From positions 1-64,000 of the forward strand of contig JAFRRM010000004.1 of assembly GCA_017428105.1 (NCBI GenBank): a stretch of DNA of 64,000 bases, written 5' to 3'. Origin of the DNA: Lachnospiraceae bacterium (GTDB lineage: Bacteria > Bacillota > Clostridia > Lachnospirales > Lachnospiraceae). Positions 35,177 through 44,660 of the stretch are shown in pieces; position 1 is the stretch's first letter; each line of letters opens with the position of its first letter. A model generated the notes under the pieces. That model was not told the origin of the DNA and did not search any database. It was given only the letters and a program-made list of their open reading frames with translations. A program made the translations under genes and the position numbers.

Positions 35177-35935
35177 ATGGCTGAGAAAAAGAAAATCGAA
35201 AGCGCCAGCGCGAATACCGTCAGCAATATCCAGAACGCCAAGCCGGTCGGCAACGCGACGGGCTACCGCGTCGGCGCCATCATCCTCTGGGTGCTGGCTC
35301 TGGTCTGCGAAGTGCTGGCGATCCTGCTGCTCTTTGGCAAGATCAGCATCACCTTCATGAACACCCTGGTGTGCCTGATCATCTTCATCGTGCTGGACCT
35401 GGTCTTCCTGATCATCGGCTCGCAGCTGTGGAAGAAGGCGAACCACATCAAACCGGCCTCGAAGAAGAATCCGACCAAGTTCTGGCTGTGGAACAACATG
35501 GGCCTGATCGTGGCGGTGCTCTGCTTCTGCCCGCTGATCGTCCTGCTGCTGACCAATAAGGACCTGGACAAGAAGACCAAGACCATCGCGGTGGTGGCCG
35601 CGGCCGTGGCCCTGCTGATCGGCGGCGCCGCCAGCATCGACTACAATCCCATCTCCGCGGAAGAGAAAGAAGCCGCGCAGGTCGCCCTGGAAGGCACGGC
35701 CGTCTACTGGACCCCTTACGGCAAAGTCTACCACACCCACGTCATCGACGAGGCAATGGGCCACACCACGGAAGACGGCAAGGACTGTCCGTATCTTAAC
35801 CGCAGCGACTCCCTGACCCGCGGCACCGTGGAAGAAGCCATTGCCGCCGGCAAGACCAAGCTCTGCAGCTACTGTCAGAGGCATGACCACATCGAAGGAG
35901 ACGGCATCAAGACCGACGACGTACCGGAGCCGTAA
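35177..35935 (+). CDS. Four-helix membrane protein with Cys/His-rich C-terminus
   Basis: The 252-aa protein has four hydrophobic helices (about 30-150, starting VGAIILWVLALVCEVLAILL and ending IAVVAAAVALLIGGAASI). The C-terminus reads YGKVYHTHVIDEAMGHT, CPYLNRSDSLTRGTVEEAI and KLCSYCQRHDH. This is like the short metal-binding motif of the pattern YH-x-C-x-YL...AxxxGxxxCxxC found in Ada-type and many Clostridia secreted proteins, with an inserted loop. I start at 35177 behind AGAAGGAG; the longer frame from 34958 crosses the divergent promoter area. Function unknown. Confidence 0.75.
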   Translation: MAEKKKIESASANTVSNIQNAKPVGNATGYRVGAIILWVLALVCEVLAILLLFGKISITFMNTLVCLIIFIVLDLVFLIIGSQLWKKANHIKPASKKNPTKFWLWNNMGLIVAVLCFCPLIVLLLTNKDLDKKTKTIAVVAAAVALLIGGAASIDYNPISAEEKEAAQVALEGTAVYWTPYGKVYHTHVIDEAMGHTTEDGKDCPYLNRSDSLTRGTVEEAIAAGKTKLCSYCQRHDHIEGDGIKTDDVPEP

Positions 35936-35964
35936 GGCCCGGGCGCACCGGCCGCCGGAACCTG

Positions 35965-35991
35965 AAAAGGAGCGGGAGACCGCTCCTTTTT
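35965..35991. terminator. Two-way terminator between the membrane protein and the converging gene
   Basis: An 11-bp perfect stem (35965-35975 with 35980-35990) closes on GAGA, with A-run and T-run on the two arms. Confidence 0.85.
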
Positions 35992-36077
35992 CTGTGCGGA
36001 ACATTTCCGTGTCTTTCACCGCGGCGGCATTCAGCCGTGCGGAAAGCCTTCGCATCTGTCTGTATCCGCCGCGGGAT

Positions 36078-37478
36078 CTACCGGGTGAACAACGCCGCGA
36101 TCAGCTCGTATCCGCCTTCCAGATAGATCATGCTGATCAGCGCGATGCCGGCCAGCGGGATCATTGCGTCGATCAGCGTTTCCTTATGCTTCCGCGTATA
36201 AGAGAAGAGCAGCAGCAGCGGGATGATGAAGATCGTTCCCATGGTCTCCCCGAATCCGAGCTGCGCGATCAGCCGGGTATTGTTCTCGACGAGGGCGACC
36301 ACTTCCTGCGTCGGTATCGCCATGCTTCCCATACCGACCTCTTCAGCGGTCAGAAATACCGCGAGCCCGAGAAACAGGAGCAGGTCCAGAACGGCGGTCA
36401 CCAGCACGATGGCGGAGGCAAGCAGTGAAAAATGCCAGGAATTGATGTTGCTACGCCAGAATTCCTCATATTCTTCCCGGGACCTGTTTCCTTTCCGGTA
36501 GTAGCGGCGCTCGCGCTTTTTCAGGACCAGGGCGATGAAGGTGAACATCAGGAACGCCAGAGGCGGCTTGGTGGTCAGCAGGGGATACATCCAGATCGGC
36601 ATCACGAGCAGGTTCCGTCCCGCCTGGACCTTGAGCAGGATGGAGGCGACCTCATACGCAAGCGGAAGCAGCGCCATCAGGCGGAAGATAATGAGGGCCC
36701 GGCCTTTGAACACGTGCTTCGGCCGGTAGTTCAGGAAGAACATGAACAGCGTGCACAGGAACAGGTCGACGAAGATGTTGAATGCGAAATAACCGTCCCA
36801 GCGTCCGCCGGCCACCGATTTCAGGATGTCCTCGGGGGTCAGGGTCCCCCGGCTGAGCACCCGCAGGAACCCTTTCAGATACCGCTCGTAGAACAGCATG
36901 AATACGGACAGAATGGCCAGGATCATGGCCCCGTACCGCGCCAGCAGTTTTTTAAAGGTTTCCCGGGCGTTCAGAATGATGGCAAAGTTGGCAAAAAGCA
37001 GCAGCGGCAGCGCCAGGTTCCCGATGACCCGCAGCGTCAGCAGCATTTTGTTTTCCCCGCTCACAAGATCCGGCGTCATGCGGCTCCCCAGCGTGATCAG
37101 CGCGGCGGCCTGGGAAGCGGCGAGGCAGATCCAGCCCAGGATCTTGAAATGCCGGTAGGAGAGCGGTCCCCGGTAGCGGATATCGTTCTCCGGGGTGAAT
37201 TCGTGGATGCGCCGGCGTTTCTTCCTGACCGGCTCGGGCTCGATCACGGCCGCGACGGTGTGCTCTTCCGGGAATTCTTCCGGGGTTTCGCCGTCATCGG
37301 TTTCCGGGATGTCTGCTTCATCGGCCGCCGGCGTTTTGGAAGTCTCTCCGGTTTCCGGCGCTTCCGCGTGCGCGGTCACCGATGCATCCGCAGGTTCGGC
37401 CGCCGGTGCTCCCGCCGGGATCTTCTCTGCGCCGCCTTCGGGCTTTTCTTCAGTTATTTGGATGCGATCAGGATCCAT
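36078..37478 (-). CDS. Multi-pass membrane protein with acidic N-terminal tail, 466 aa
   Basis: Residues 1-115 are disordered and rich in Glu/Pro/Ala (AGAPAAEPADASVTAHAEA), then RKKRRRIHEFTPENDIRYRG leads into about nine membrane helices (ILGWICLAASQAAALITLGS, VIGNLALPLLLFANFAIILN, NIFVDLFLCTLFMFFLNY, PLAFLMFTFIALVLKKRERR). I do not recognise the family. The ATG at 37478 has GGGAGGAACAAGGACT before it; the frame opens 11 codons earlier. It is downstream of mscS on the same strand with a 32-base gap, so a role in the envelope or osmotic response is possible. Confidence 0.7.
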   Translation of the reverse strand: MDPDRIQITEEKPEGGAEKIPAGAPAAEPADASVTAHAEAPETGETSKTPAADEADIPETDDGETPEEFPEEHTVAAVIEPEPVRKKRRRIHEFTPENDIRYRGPLSYRHFKILGWICLAASQAAALITLGSRMTPDLVSGENKMLLTLRVIGNLALPLLLFANFAIILNARETFKKLLARYGAMILAILSVFMLFYERYLKGFLRVLSRGTLTPEDILKSVAGGRWDGYFAFNIFVDLFLCTLFMFFLNYRPKHVFKGRALIIFRLMALLPLAYEVASILLKVQAGRNLLVMPIWMYPLLTTKPPLAFLMFTFIALVLKKRERRYYRKGNRSREEYEEFWRSNINSWHFSLLASAIVLVTAVLDLLLFLGLAVFLTAEEVGMGSMAIPTQEVVALVENNTRLIAQLGFGETMGTIFIIPLLLLFSYTRKHKETLIDAMIPLAGIALISMIYLEGGYELIAALFTR

Positions 37479-37510
37479 AGTCCTTGTTCCTCCCGCTGGG
37501 GCCGGAGCCA

Positions 37511-38362
37511 TTACGGCTTCATGACGACATTCATGTAATTGTAAGGGATCTCGATGCCGCTTTCGTCCAGGGCTTTCTTGACCCGGGTATTGATATCGTT
37601 TTTGAACACTTCCGTAGGCGTGGACGCTTCAAAATAGGCGGTCGTGCCGAAGATCAGGGCGCTTTCCGCAAAGGAAAGAAAATAGACGCCGGCATACTCC
37701 GGCTTTCCGTCCGCCCCTTTTTTGCCGGGGACCGAGTAGGGACTGGAGCGGACGGCTTCGGCAATGACCTGAACGGCCTTCTCCGGATCCGTGCGGAAAG
37801 AGGCGGAGAAACGCAGATCCACGGACCGGAGCTCCGACTGATAGCTCATGTTGCGGATGATGTAGCTGTTCATTTTGCTGTTGGGGATCACGAAGATCTG
37901 GGAATCCAGCCCCTGCAGCACCACGTGGCGCAGCGTGATGTCCTTCACGATGCCGGTGATGCCGCCGTCCACCACGATGCGGTCGCCGATCTCGATGGGC
38001 CGGGTGGAGCCGATGATGAAGCCGCAGATCAGGTCGGAGAGAACGGGCTGCGCGGCGAAACCGGCGATGGCGGCCAGCACGGCGGTCCCGGTGAACAGCG
38101 TCTGCCCGAAGGAGCGCGTGAGCTCCGAGCTCATGACCACCCACAGCACCGCCACGAAAACGATGATGAAGCGGAGCATGTTTTCCATGACCCGCGTGTT
38201 CGTGCTGTTGACGTTCCGGGCGGCCCGGATCCGGATGAAGACCCTCCGCGACAGGCGCAGCAGCAGAATGACCACGATCAGGGCGATGGCGATGGAGACC
38301 AGCAGGGACACGCCCTGGTTCAGCACGGGATTGTTGGGGAACAGTTTGATGATCTTTTCCAT
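37511..38362 (-). CDS. Small-conductance mechanosensitive channel (MscS family)
   Basis: The 283-aa protein has an N-terminal helix (about 17-38), a second helix (about 58-78) and the MscS pore helix and beta domain (TGTAVLAAIAGFAAQPVLSD, LICGFIIGSTRPIEIGDRIV, GGITGIVKDITLRHVVLQGL, FVIPNSKMNSYIIRN). It releases solutes on hypo-osmotic shock. I start at 38362, five bases after CGGAGG, not at 38410. A TGTGATATATT box on the minus strand at 38432-38442 may be its -10 element. Confidence 0.92.
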   Translation of the reverse strand: MEKIIKLFPNNPVLNQGVSLLVSIAIALIVVILLLRLSRRVFIRIRAARNVNSTNTRVMENMLRFIIVFVAVLWVVMSSELTRSFGQTLFTGTAVLAAIAGFAAQPVLSDLICGFIIGSTRPIEIGDRIVVDGGITGIVKDITLRHVVLQGLDSQIFVIPNSKMNSYIIRNMSYQSELRSVDLRFSASFRTDPEKAVQVIAEAVRSSPYSVPGKKGADGKPEYAGVYFLSFAESALIFGTTAYFEASTPTEVFKNDINTRVKKALDESGIEIPYNYMNVVMKP

Positions 38363-38431
38363 AAAAACCTCCGGGGAGGCGCCGCCGTCCGCTGCGGGGC
38401 CTCCGGTCAATCCGCGGGGATATTACTTTAA

Positions 38432-38442
38432 AATATATCACA
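38432..38442 (-). promoter_or_regulatory. Candidate extended -10 box of mscS
   Basis: On the minus strand the sequence reads TGTGATATATT, the same TGTGATAnAnT form seen at the kinase, hutU and second blaI-type promoters. No good -35 box is visible. Confidence 0.4.
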
Positions 38443-38661
38443 GAAAACCGAAAAAAACAGTAAAAAGGTAAAAGAAAACCGGCCGGTCTTGTCTGATTCC
38501 GGCTTTCCCGATCGTTATATTAGTTGGAAAAAATAGTATTTTTAGATCCCCCTGTCCGTTTTCAGGCCTTTCGATTGTTTTATATACAGGAGACCTCCGG
38601 GGCCGCGCCGGATCCGCCGCGCCCCACCGCGGAATATTTGAAAAAAATTGTCGGGACCCTC

Positions 38662-38690
38662 TTGACAGGGCAGTCTATCGATGATAAACT
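38662..38690 (+). promoter_or_regulatory. Promoter of BlaI/M56 module 1
   Basis: TTGACA (38662-38667), 17 bases, TAAACT (38685-38690) with TGA before it. The spacer contains GTCTAT (38673-38678), the reverse complement of the ATAGAC box found downstream. Confidence 0.7.
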
Positions 38691-38697
38691 GCAGGTA

Positions 38698-38716
38698 AGT
38701 CGACTGACAATAGACC
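38698..38716. promoter_or_regulatory. Candidate BlaI-type operator of module 1
   Basis: The palindrome AGTCGACT (38698-38705) is followed after four bases by ATAGACC (38710-38716) and after three more by AGGAGG. The same order and spacing recur at 44642-44660 in module 2. Confidence 0.6.
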
Positions 38717-38733
38717 GACAGGAGGACAAAACC

Positions 38734-39099
38734 GTGACCGATTATAAACTGGGTGCCGTGGAAAGCCGCTTTGCGGACATCGTGTGGAACCGTGAGCCCC
38801 TGCCTTCCGGCGAACTGGTGAAGCTCTGCGCGCAGGAACTGGAATGGAAAAAATCCACGACCTACACCGTCCTGAAAAAACTCTGCGAAAAAGGCCTGTT
38901 CGCAAACGATAACGGAACGGTCCGCGCCGTCATGACCCGAGAAGAGTATTACGCGGCCCAGAGCCGCCAGTTCGTGGAAGAGACCTTCGAAGGCTCCCTT
39001 CCCGCCTTCATCTCCGCCTTTTCCTCCGGCCGCCGCCTCACCGAACAGGACGTGGCCGAGATCCGCTCCCTCCTTGACAACTGGTCCCCGCTTTCCTGA
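38734..39099 (+). CDS. BlaI/MecI/CopY-family repressor, module 1
   Basis: The 121-aa winged-helix protein (GAVESRFADIVWNREPLPSG, ELEWKKSTTYTVLKKLCEKG, EEYYAAQSRQFVEETFEGSL, GRRLTEQDVAEIRSLLDNW) should repress its own operon until cut or inactivated through the M56 partner. It starts at a GTG eight bases after AGGAGG; the paralogue at 44678 begins with ATG at the same place and gives the same MTDYKLG N-terminus. The longer frame to 38524 crosses the promoter. Its TGA stop is inside a TGACAG hairpin repeat, 114 bases before the peptidase gene. Confidence 0.93.
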   Translation: MTDYKLGAVESRFADIVWNREPLPSGELVKLCAQELEWKKSTTYTVLKKLCEKGLFANDNGTVRAVMTREEYYAAQSRQFVEETFEGSLPAFISAFSSGRRLTEQDVAEIRSLLDNWSPLS

Positions 39100-39121
39100 C
39101 AGGGGGACGGTTCCTTTGTCA
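39097..39121. repeat. TGACAG hairpin repeat overlapping the repressor stop codon
   Basis: Identical to 13998-14022. The first three bases are the stop codon of the repressor, the arms extend to CCTGACA/TGTCAGG (39095-39123), and TTTTT follows, so it may partly terminate transcription between repressor and peptidase. Confidence 0.75.
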
Positions 39122-39213
39122 GGTTTTTCCCTGCCCCGCAGCCTTGCCCCGCAGCCCGCGTCATCCCTCTCCGGATGCCGCGCGGCCTGTTTGACATCAA
39201 AAGGAGTCATATC

Positions 39214-42200
39214 ATGAAAGATGTTTTTATGCAGATCGTGAAACTGAGTCTTTCCGCGGCGCTGATCGCCGGCCTGGTCATGCTCCTTCGACTGGCCCTG
39301 AAAAAAAGCCCGCGCTTCCTCGTCTGTGCTCTTTGGGCGCTCGTGGCGGTGCGCCTGCTGATCCCCGCCCTGCCTGAAAGCCGCGTGTCCGTCATGCCGC
39401 AGCGCATCAGCAGCGGCACCGCGCTGGAGGAAGTCGCCGCCCGCCCGGTGGAGCCCGTCGTGCGGATCACGCAGAAAGAGCCGCGTTATGTGAAGATCAT
39501 TCAAATGACCCCGCAGATCCCCGTGCGGTATCAGAGCGGGGAAGCCTACGTGGAAGTCTCCGAAAAAACGCTGGAAGCGCCGAAGACTGTCGGCACCAGC
39601 ATCCTGCCGGTCCTGGCCTGGATCTGGCTCGGCGGCGCGGTCCTCATGCTGGGCTACATGTTCTCCAGTTACCTGCGCATCTGGCGCAAAGTCCGCATCT
39701 CCGTGCGGGACAGGGGCAGCGTTTACCTCTGCGACGGCATAGCCTCGCCCTTCATCCTGGGCATGTTCCGTCCGAAGATCTATATCCCCTCCGAACTGCC
39801 GGAGACGGACAAAGCCTACGTCCTGGCCCACGAGCAGGCGCACTTAAAGCGTCTGGACCACGTCTGGAAGCCGCTGGGCTGGCTGCTCCTGTCCCTCCAC
39901 TGGTTCAACCCGGTGATGTGGGCGGCTTACATCCTGCTCTGCCGCGACATCGAACTGGCCTGCGACGAAAAAGTCACCGGCCGGGAAGGCGACGGCTACC
40001 GCAAAGCCTACTCCGAAGCGCTGCTGGCCTGCAGTATGCCGGCCCGCCTGGTCACTGCCTGCCCGTTGGCCTTCGGCGAGGTGGGCGTGAAGACCCGCAT
40101 CAAGTCCGTTCTGAATTATAAACGGCCGGCCTTCTGGATCCTGGCCCTGACGCTGGCGGGCTGTATCATTGCAGCCGGCTGCGCGTTGACTGATCCGACA
40201 GAGCCGGCGAACACGGCGGATCCGGCTGTGACCTCGGAAAATACTGAAACACCGACCGATCCGTCCGTGCAGCCCACGGCCACGGAAGAACCCGTGACCG
40301 ACCCTGGCCCTACAGATCCAGCGGAATCCGGGACTCCGCACGAGGAAGTTTCCGGCACCCCCCTGATCTCCGACCAGGAAGGCATCATGCTTGCAGAGTT
40401 CATCGCCCGCTTTTTCAAAGCGGACGCGGAAGATGCTTCGGATCTGTACTATGGAGAAATGTGCGGCCTCTGGCTGCTGGACCGGTCCGGAAGGCACCTC
40501 CTGAAATATACCTACGACGGTGTGCTCAACCTGTCTCTGGATTTCATCCGTGATCCCCGGCAGGTCGTGACCGTGTTTGAAAAAGAAGGAGAGAACGCCG
40601 GAAACGTGATCTACATCACCGGCAGCGACGCCCTGTACCGTCTGCCTGACGCGGATCGTGTGATGAGCGGCAAAACCGCCGCCACATATGAAGAGATCCC
40701 TCTGCCGGAGGGCGTCGCGGGAGACGATATCACGGATCTGCTGGTTTATGAATTCACGGAATCCCCCGTCCGGACCTCCGCTCCGGTGCTGATCACCTCC
40801 CGCGGGAACTATCTTCTCCAGATAGGCCGGGGGACTGTGGACTGGCGTTCCACTTCCTGGGGCTATCAGCTGGTCTGGGATGATGAAAACACCGTCACGG
40901 TCACCGGAGACAAGAACGCCTCCTGGACCCTGGACATGCCCGGCCGCGACGTTCGCGTACTCGGCCCGGTATCGCAGGATTCCCTGACCCTCTTTGTGAA
41001 AGAAGATGACAGTACGCAGGGCAAAGTCTTTTTCCTGGACGGAGAACACGTCTATGAGAGCCACATCGAAATGAGCGGCTGGAGCAGCATTCCCGATCAT
41101 TTTGCCTTTGCGCAGGATGGGGTCGTCTATGTGATGGCTCCTCAGACAGATACCATCGACGTTTACCGCTTTACCCCCGGCATCTCCTCCGTTTATGAGG
41201 AGAAGGACAAAGAGGATCTGACCTCTCTGCGGAAAGACATCCTGGGCGGCCGGGTGGTCCGGCTGTACGACGGAAAGACGGTCAATGAAAACTTCCCCGG
41301 CTTTCTTCTGGACATGGACGGCGACGGGGAGCCGGAAGAAGTCGGCCTGACTCCCGGCCTGGGCAACCATGACGCCATGACCTGGGAACTGAGCCTGAAC
41401 GGCCGCCCCGCCGGTGTCAGCAGTCTGAATTATAATATGGAGTTGAAAGAACTGCTTGGCCTGGAAGACACAGAGATCCTCTGGCCGGAAGAAGGCAATT
41501 TCAGCCGTGAGACGCCCTACAAGATGTATCTGGCCAGTCTGGACGGCAAACGGATCACACTCTTCCTGGAGAGCGATGAACAGACCTACGGTGTGGAATT
41601 CGTCAAGATCGACGCCAATACGGTCAGTGCAGCCGGCGCCCGTACCCGTATCCGCGGCTTTGGCAAGTCCATGGAGGACTTCCGGCCGCTTCAGCCTCTG
41701 CAGGACTATATCGCGGAAGGATGGCAGATATGTCCCTTTGAAGGGGATGCCCTGGACGTGACGGGTGACGGGACGGCAGACGTGATCCATGTGACGAGAA
41801 GCGATCCCTGGGGCGTATCTTTCCCTTACATGGAGTGGGCCGCCGTCAACGACGCCGCACCGCAGCCAGTCAATTTTGAAGGATTTGAAAATGGATACGC
41901 GGATGAAAGCGGAAAGGTCTTCCGTTTTGGCGATCTGTACTACCTGCTCAACGATCAGGGCGGCTATGACGTCGTAGGGGAACTGGCGATCAACGGCCGC
42001 ACCGTCGTGACATGCTTCCGTCTTGCGGATGAGACCGCCAGACCGCTGGAACCGGGTGAAGATTTCTCCCGGGCCGGCTACCACAGCATCGGCGGCGGTT
42101 TTTTCCCTCTTCCCGGCTGGGAAGGCGTGGAAGAGCTCGTAAAACGGTATTATGAAAGCGCCCGAGCATTACACGGCGATGCTTCTGCAAAGGATATTGC

Positions 42201-44436
42201 GGAACTGCAGCGCCTTTTCCGCAGCGAGTTCGCCGATCATTTCCTGCTGAGCGCATACCCGGATGTGCGCGCGGTCGACCTGGAAGGCTTGTTCTATGAC
42301 GGTATTATGGATACGGCGTTCTCCGTGCCCGGCGCGCCGATCCCCGAAGCCCCGGAAGTGCGGGCGGCTCTGAACGACACCATGGGACTCCCGCTTACAA
42401 AAATATCCCGTCCGGAGGCGGAAGCTGCTTTTCTGAAATATACCGGATTCACCCTGGATGAAGCCATCGGACAGATGCCGGGAAAATATCTGGAAAAGTT
42501 TGACGCCTGGTATATCATTTCGGGCGATACGGCCAGAGCCAGATACAGCATAATAGACGCCTATGTCAATATAGACGCTACGGTAACGGCTCTCTGGCGG
42601 ATGAAGCAGTTTGAACATGACCTGTACGGCCTCGTGACCGTGCAGAAAACGCCGGACGGATGGCATATCCTGGCGAACCGTTTTATCACGGAAAAGGAAC
42701 TGGCCGGTCAGGCGGCATCCGGCAGCCTGCGGGCTGCCGGCACGAAGGTGCTGGATTACGGCTCGTCCGATCCCCGGGATTACCGCGAGATCGAATGGGA
42801 CGGCAGTCCCGTTCTTCCGGTGGATTTCAGCTATACTTCGGAGACCGGCATGCTGATCCTGGACCGCCTGGGCAAACGGCTGATCTATCAGAATACGATG
42901 GGATGGACCGGCTCTGCCGCACTGGATTTCTGTGCCGATCCTGAACGGATAGCCCAGTATGGTGATTACATATACATCCTGGACGGGGCGGAAGTACTGG
43001 AACTGAAGTCGGATCTTTATCACTTTTCCGTCTCATCCGATGCGGAACTCCTGCGGCGGATCCCGCTGCCGGACGGCGTGGAAGCGGAAGACGTGCTGGA
43101 TATGAATACGGTGATACTTCCCGATACCTTTGAGATCGCGCTGCTCCTGATCACCGGAAACCAGGGCAATTACCTGTTCAGGGAAATTCGGGACGCCTTT
43201 GAACCCACGGATCTGGGCTGGCACATGGAACGCCATGGAGCGACGGTCACCGTCCGGCAGGACGACCTCCGCTGGGATCTGGAGATAACGGAAGAAGACG
43301 TACAGGTGGTCGACATAGGACCTTATGGCAACGGGACGTCCCTGACGCTTTACGTCAGGGAAAAAGACGCCGATCACGCCGAGATCCGCCGGTATGACAC
43401 GGGGGGACGTCTGGATGCAGTCAGCAGAATAAACCTGTCGGATCTGGTGAAGCGGGACATGAGGCTCACCGGCCACGGGGATCCGGGCTGCGTCATGGTC
43501 CACCGGTTTGACGGTTTGTACCGCTATTACATCGAACCGGGCGTGAATCATTTGTACAGTGAACCGCTCTATTTCGACCTCCATACCACAGATCCCAGGG
43601 AAGAGGAGATCCTGCAGGGCGGGATCGTGGATCTGTCATTCCTGAAGTCGGTCTTCGCCGGAAACGAGAAAGGGGTCGGCTTCGCCATTGATATGGACCA
43701 GGACGGGACCGTGGATACGGTCTCTTTGGAAAGCAGCATGACGCCGTCCGGCGTACCGGGACTGGAGTTCTATTACAACGGCCAGCCTGCCGGCATCAGC
43801 CGGACACTGTACGGACAGGGCCTGATCACGGAGAATGAAGAAGCGGCGTTTTTCAGAAACGACGAGAATTATCAGCTTTATCTGGCCAGTCTGGACGGGA
43901 AGACGATCGTCCTGATCATGAGCAATGGCCGGCGCACGCTGGCGGTGGAGTTTATTTCACTGCAGAGCGACATCGGCAGCGCCAAGGGCGGCTGGTTTGC
44001 CCGGGTGCGCATGCGCGGTGAAGGGAAGACCATGGACGATTTCGTCCCCTGCCGGAGCATTCAGAAGTACCTGGAGGAGGGCTGGGAGGTCCGCCCTTCC
44101 GACGGCGACGTGATCGAGATCCCCGGCGCTGGTCCGCAGACCCTCCACGTGACCTATCCCTGGCGCGTCATCAGCAGCCTGGGCAGTTTTTACCGGGAGA
44201 CGATCCAGGTTGGAGACAGCCCGGACGCCGTCACCCTGGGCGTCATCGCCGGAGATTATGATACGACCTACAACCGCTTCGACCACCTGACCTACTTCTC
44301 CCCGGAAGCCGGCAGTTCTTACACCTGGCTCAAAGGCTGGATGAACGACGGAAGCCGGACAGTGTACTACGGAGTGTCCGGCAATGACGGCGTGCTGGTG
44401 TATCAGGAAGCGGAGGGCATCGCATCGCAGCCGTAA
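39214..44436 (+). CDS. Giant M56 (BlaR1-like) metallopeptidase sensor, module 1, 1740 aa
   Basis: Residues 1-325 are a BlaR1-type M56 peptidase: helices at about 7-27, 34-52, 128-150 and 306-325, zinc motif HEQAH at 206-210 (LAHEQAHLKRLDH), and CRDIELACDEKV. In BlaR1 the outer part is a roughly 250-aa beta-lactam-binding domain; here it is a tail of about 1,415 aa. The tail holds two homologous halves. Each has LLDRSGRHLL / ILDRLGKRLI, an IPLPEGV / IPLPDGV box, LITSRGNYLL / LITGNQGNYL, LTLFVKE / LTLYVRE, and a calcium-site-like DMDGDGEPEE / DMDQDGTVDT. Between them is a helical segment (YTGFTLDEAIGQMPGKYLEK). I saw no transpeptidase-type SxxK..KTG set. It probably senses an outside signal and relieves the repressor. 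Start at 39214 behind AAAAGGAG. Confidence 0.85.
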   Translation: MKDVFMQIVKLSLSAALIAGLVMLLRLALKKSPRFLVCALWALVAVRLLIPALPESRVSVMPQRISSGTALEEVAARPVEPVVRITQKEPRYVKIIQMTPQIPVRYQSGEAYVEVSEKTLEAPKTVGTSILPVLAWIWLGGAVLMLGYMFSSYLRIWRKVRISVRDRGSVYLCDGIASPFILGMFRPKIYIPSELPETDKAYVLAHEQAHLKRLDHVWKPLGWLLLSLHWFNPVMWAAYILLCRDIELACDEKVTGREGDGYRKAYSEALLACSMPARLVTACPLAFGEVGVKTRIKSVLNYKRPAFWILALTLAGCIIAAGCALTDPTEPANTADPAVTSENTETPTDPSVQPTATEEPVTDPGPTDPAESGTPHEEVSGTPLISDQEGIMLAEFIARFFKADAEDASDLYYGEMCGLWLLDRSGRHLLKYTYDGVLNLSLDFIRDPRQVVTVFEKEGENAGNVIYITGSDALYRLPDADRVMSGKTAATYEEIPLPEGVAGDDITDLLVYEFTESPVRTSAPVLITSRGNYLLQIGRGTVDWRSTSWGYQLVWDDENTVTVTGDKNASWTLDMPGRDVRVLGPVSQDSLTLFVKEDDSTQGKVFFLDGEHVYESHIEMSGWSSIPDHFAFAQDGVVYVMAPQTDTIDVYRFTPGISSVYEEKDKEDLTSLRKDILGGRVVRLYDGKTVNENFPGFLLDMDGDGEPEEVGLTPGLGNHDAMTWELSLNGRPAGVSSLNYNMELKELLGLEDTEILWPEEGNFSRETPYKMYLASLDGKRITLFLESDEQTYGVEFVKIDANTVSAAGARTRIRGFGKSMEDFRPLQPLQDYIAEGWQICPFEGDALDVTGDGTADVIHVTRSDPWGVSFPYMEWAAVNDAAPQPVNFEGFENGYADESGKVFRFGDLYYLLNDQGGYDVVGELAINGRTVVTCFRLADETARPLEPGEDFSRAGYHSIGGGFFPLPGWEGVEELVKRYYESARALHGDASAKDIAELQRLFRSEFADHFLLSAYPDVRAVDLEGLFYDGIMDTAFSVPGAPIPEAPEVRAALNDTMGLPLTKISRPEAEAAFLKYTGFTLDEAIGQMPGKYLEKFDAWYIISGDTARARYSIIDAYVNIDATVTALWRMKQFEHDLYGLVTVQKTPDGWHILANRFITEKELAGQAASGSLRAAGTKVLDYGSSDPRDYREIEWDGSPVLPVDFSYTSETGMLILDRLGKRLIYQNTMGWTGSAALDFCADPERIAQYGDYIYILDGAEVLELKSDLYHFSVSSDAELLRRIPLPDGVEAEDVLDMNTVILPDTFEIALLLITGNQGNYLFREIRDAFEPTDLGWHMERHGATVTVRQDDLRWDLEITEEDVQVVDIGPYGNGTSLTLYVREKDADHAEIRRYDTGGRLDAVSRINLSDLVKRDMRLTGHGDPGCVMVHRFDGLYRYYIEPGVNHLYSEPLYFDLHTTDPREEEILQGGIVDLSFLKSVFAGNEKGVGFAIDMDQDGTVDTVSLESSMTPSGVPGLEFYYNGQPAGISRTLYGQGLITENEEAAFFRNDENYQLYLASLDGKTIVLIMSNGRRTLAVEFISLQSDIGSAKGGWFARVRMRGEGKTMDDFVPCRSIQKYLEEGWEVRPSDGDVIEIPGAGPQTLHVTYPWRVISSLGSFYRETIQVGDSPDAVTLGVIAGDYDTTYNRFDHLTYFSPEAGSSYTWLKGWMNDGSRTVYYGVSGNDGVLVYQEAEGIASQP

Positions 44437-44438
44437 GG

Positions 44439-44489
44439 GCGGCCATCGGCCGCCCGCAGGGGATGACAGGGGACGTACCTCTGTCATCC
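44439..44489. repeat. GGGCGGCC palindrome plus TGACAG hairpin after module 1
   Basis: GGGCGGCCATCGGCCGCCC (44439-44457) is an inverted repeat directly after the stop codon. GGATGACAGGGGACGTACC...CTGTCATCC (44461-44489) follows with perfect 9-base arms. Both types recur at 45054-45150 and 51204-51337. Confidence 0.8.
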
Positions 44490-44600
44490 CCTGTCCCCTA
44501 TCTTCCGAAAAAAATTTTTTCAAATCATGTCTGATTTTGCCCTTCTTAATTGTTCTATATAGTGAGACCCCAAAAAAATTCATTATTTTGAAATTCCTGC

Positions 44601-44629
44601 TTGATAGGTTGGTTTATCTGTGATAGACT
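44601..44629 (+). promoter_or_regulatory. Promoter of BlaI/M56 module 2
   Basis: TTGATA (44601-44606), 17 bases, TAGACT (44624-44629) with TGA before it. The -10 box overlaps ATAGAC (44623-44628). Confidence 0.7.
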
Positions 44630-44641
44630 TTGGGTAAAAGA

Positions 44642-44660
44642 AGTCGACTTTGGATAGACC
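44642..44660. promoter_or_regulatory. Candidate BlaI-type operator of module 2
   Basis: AGTCGACT (44642-44649), four bases, ATAGACC (44654-44660), three bases, AGGAGG (44664-44669): the same layout as module 1, although surrounding bases differ. Confidence 0.6.

Noticed and set aside
39844..42084. 746-codon minus-strand frame over the module 1 M56 gene
   Set aside because: Antisense shadow. The + strand frame is supported by its paralogue in the same frame along its whole length.
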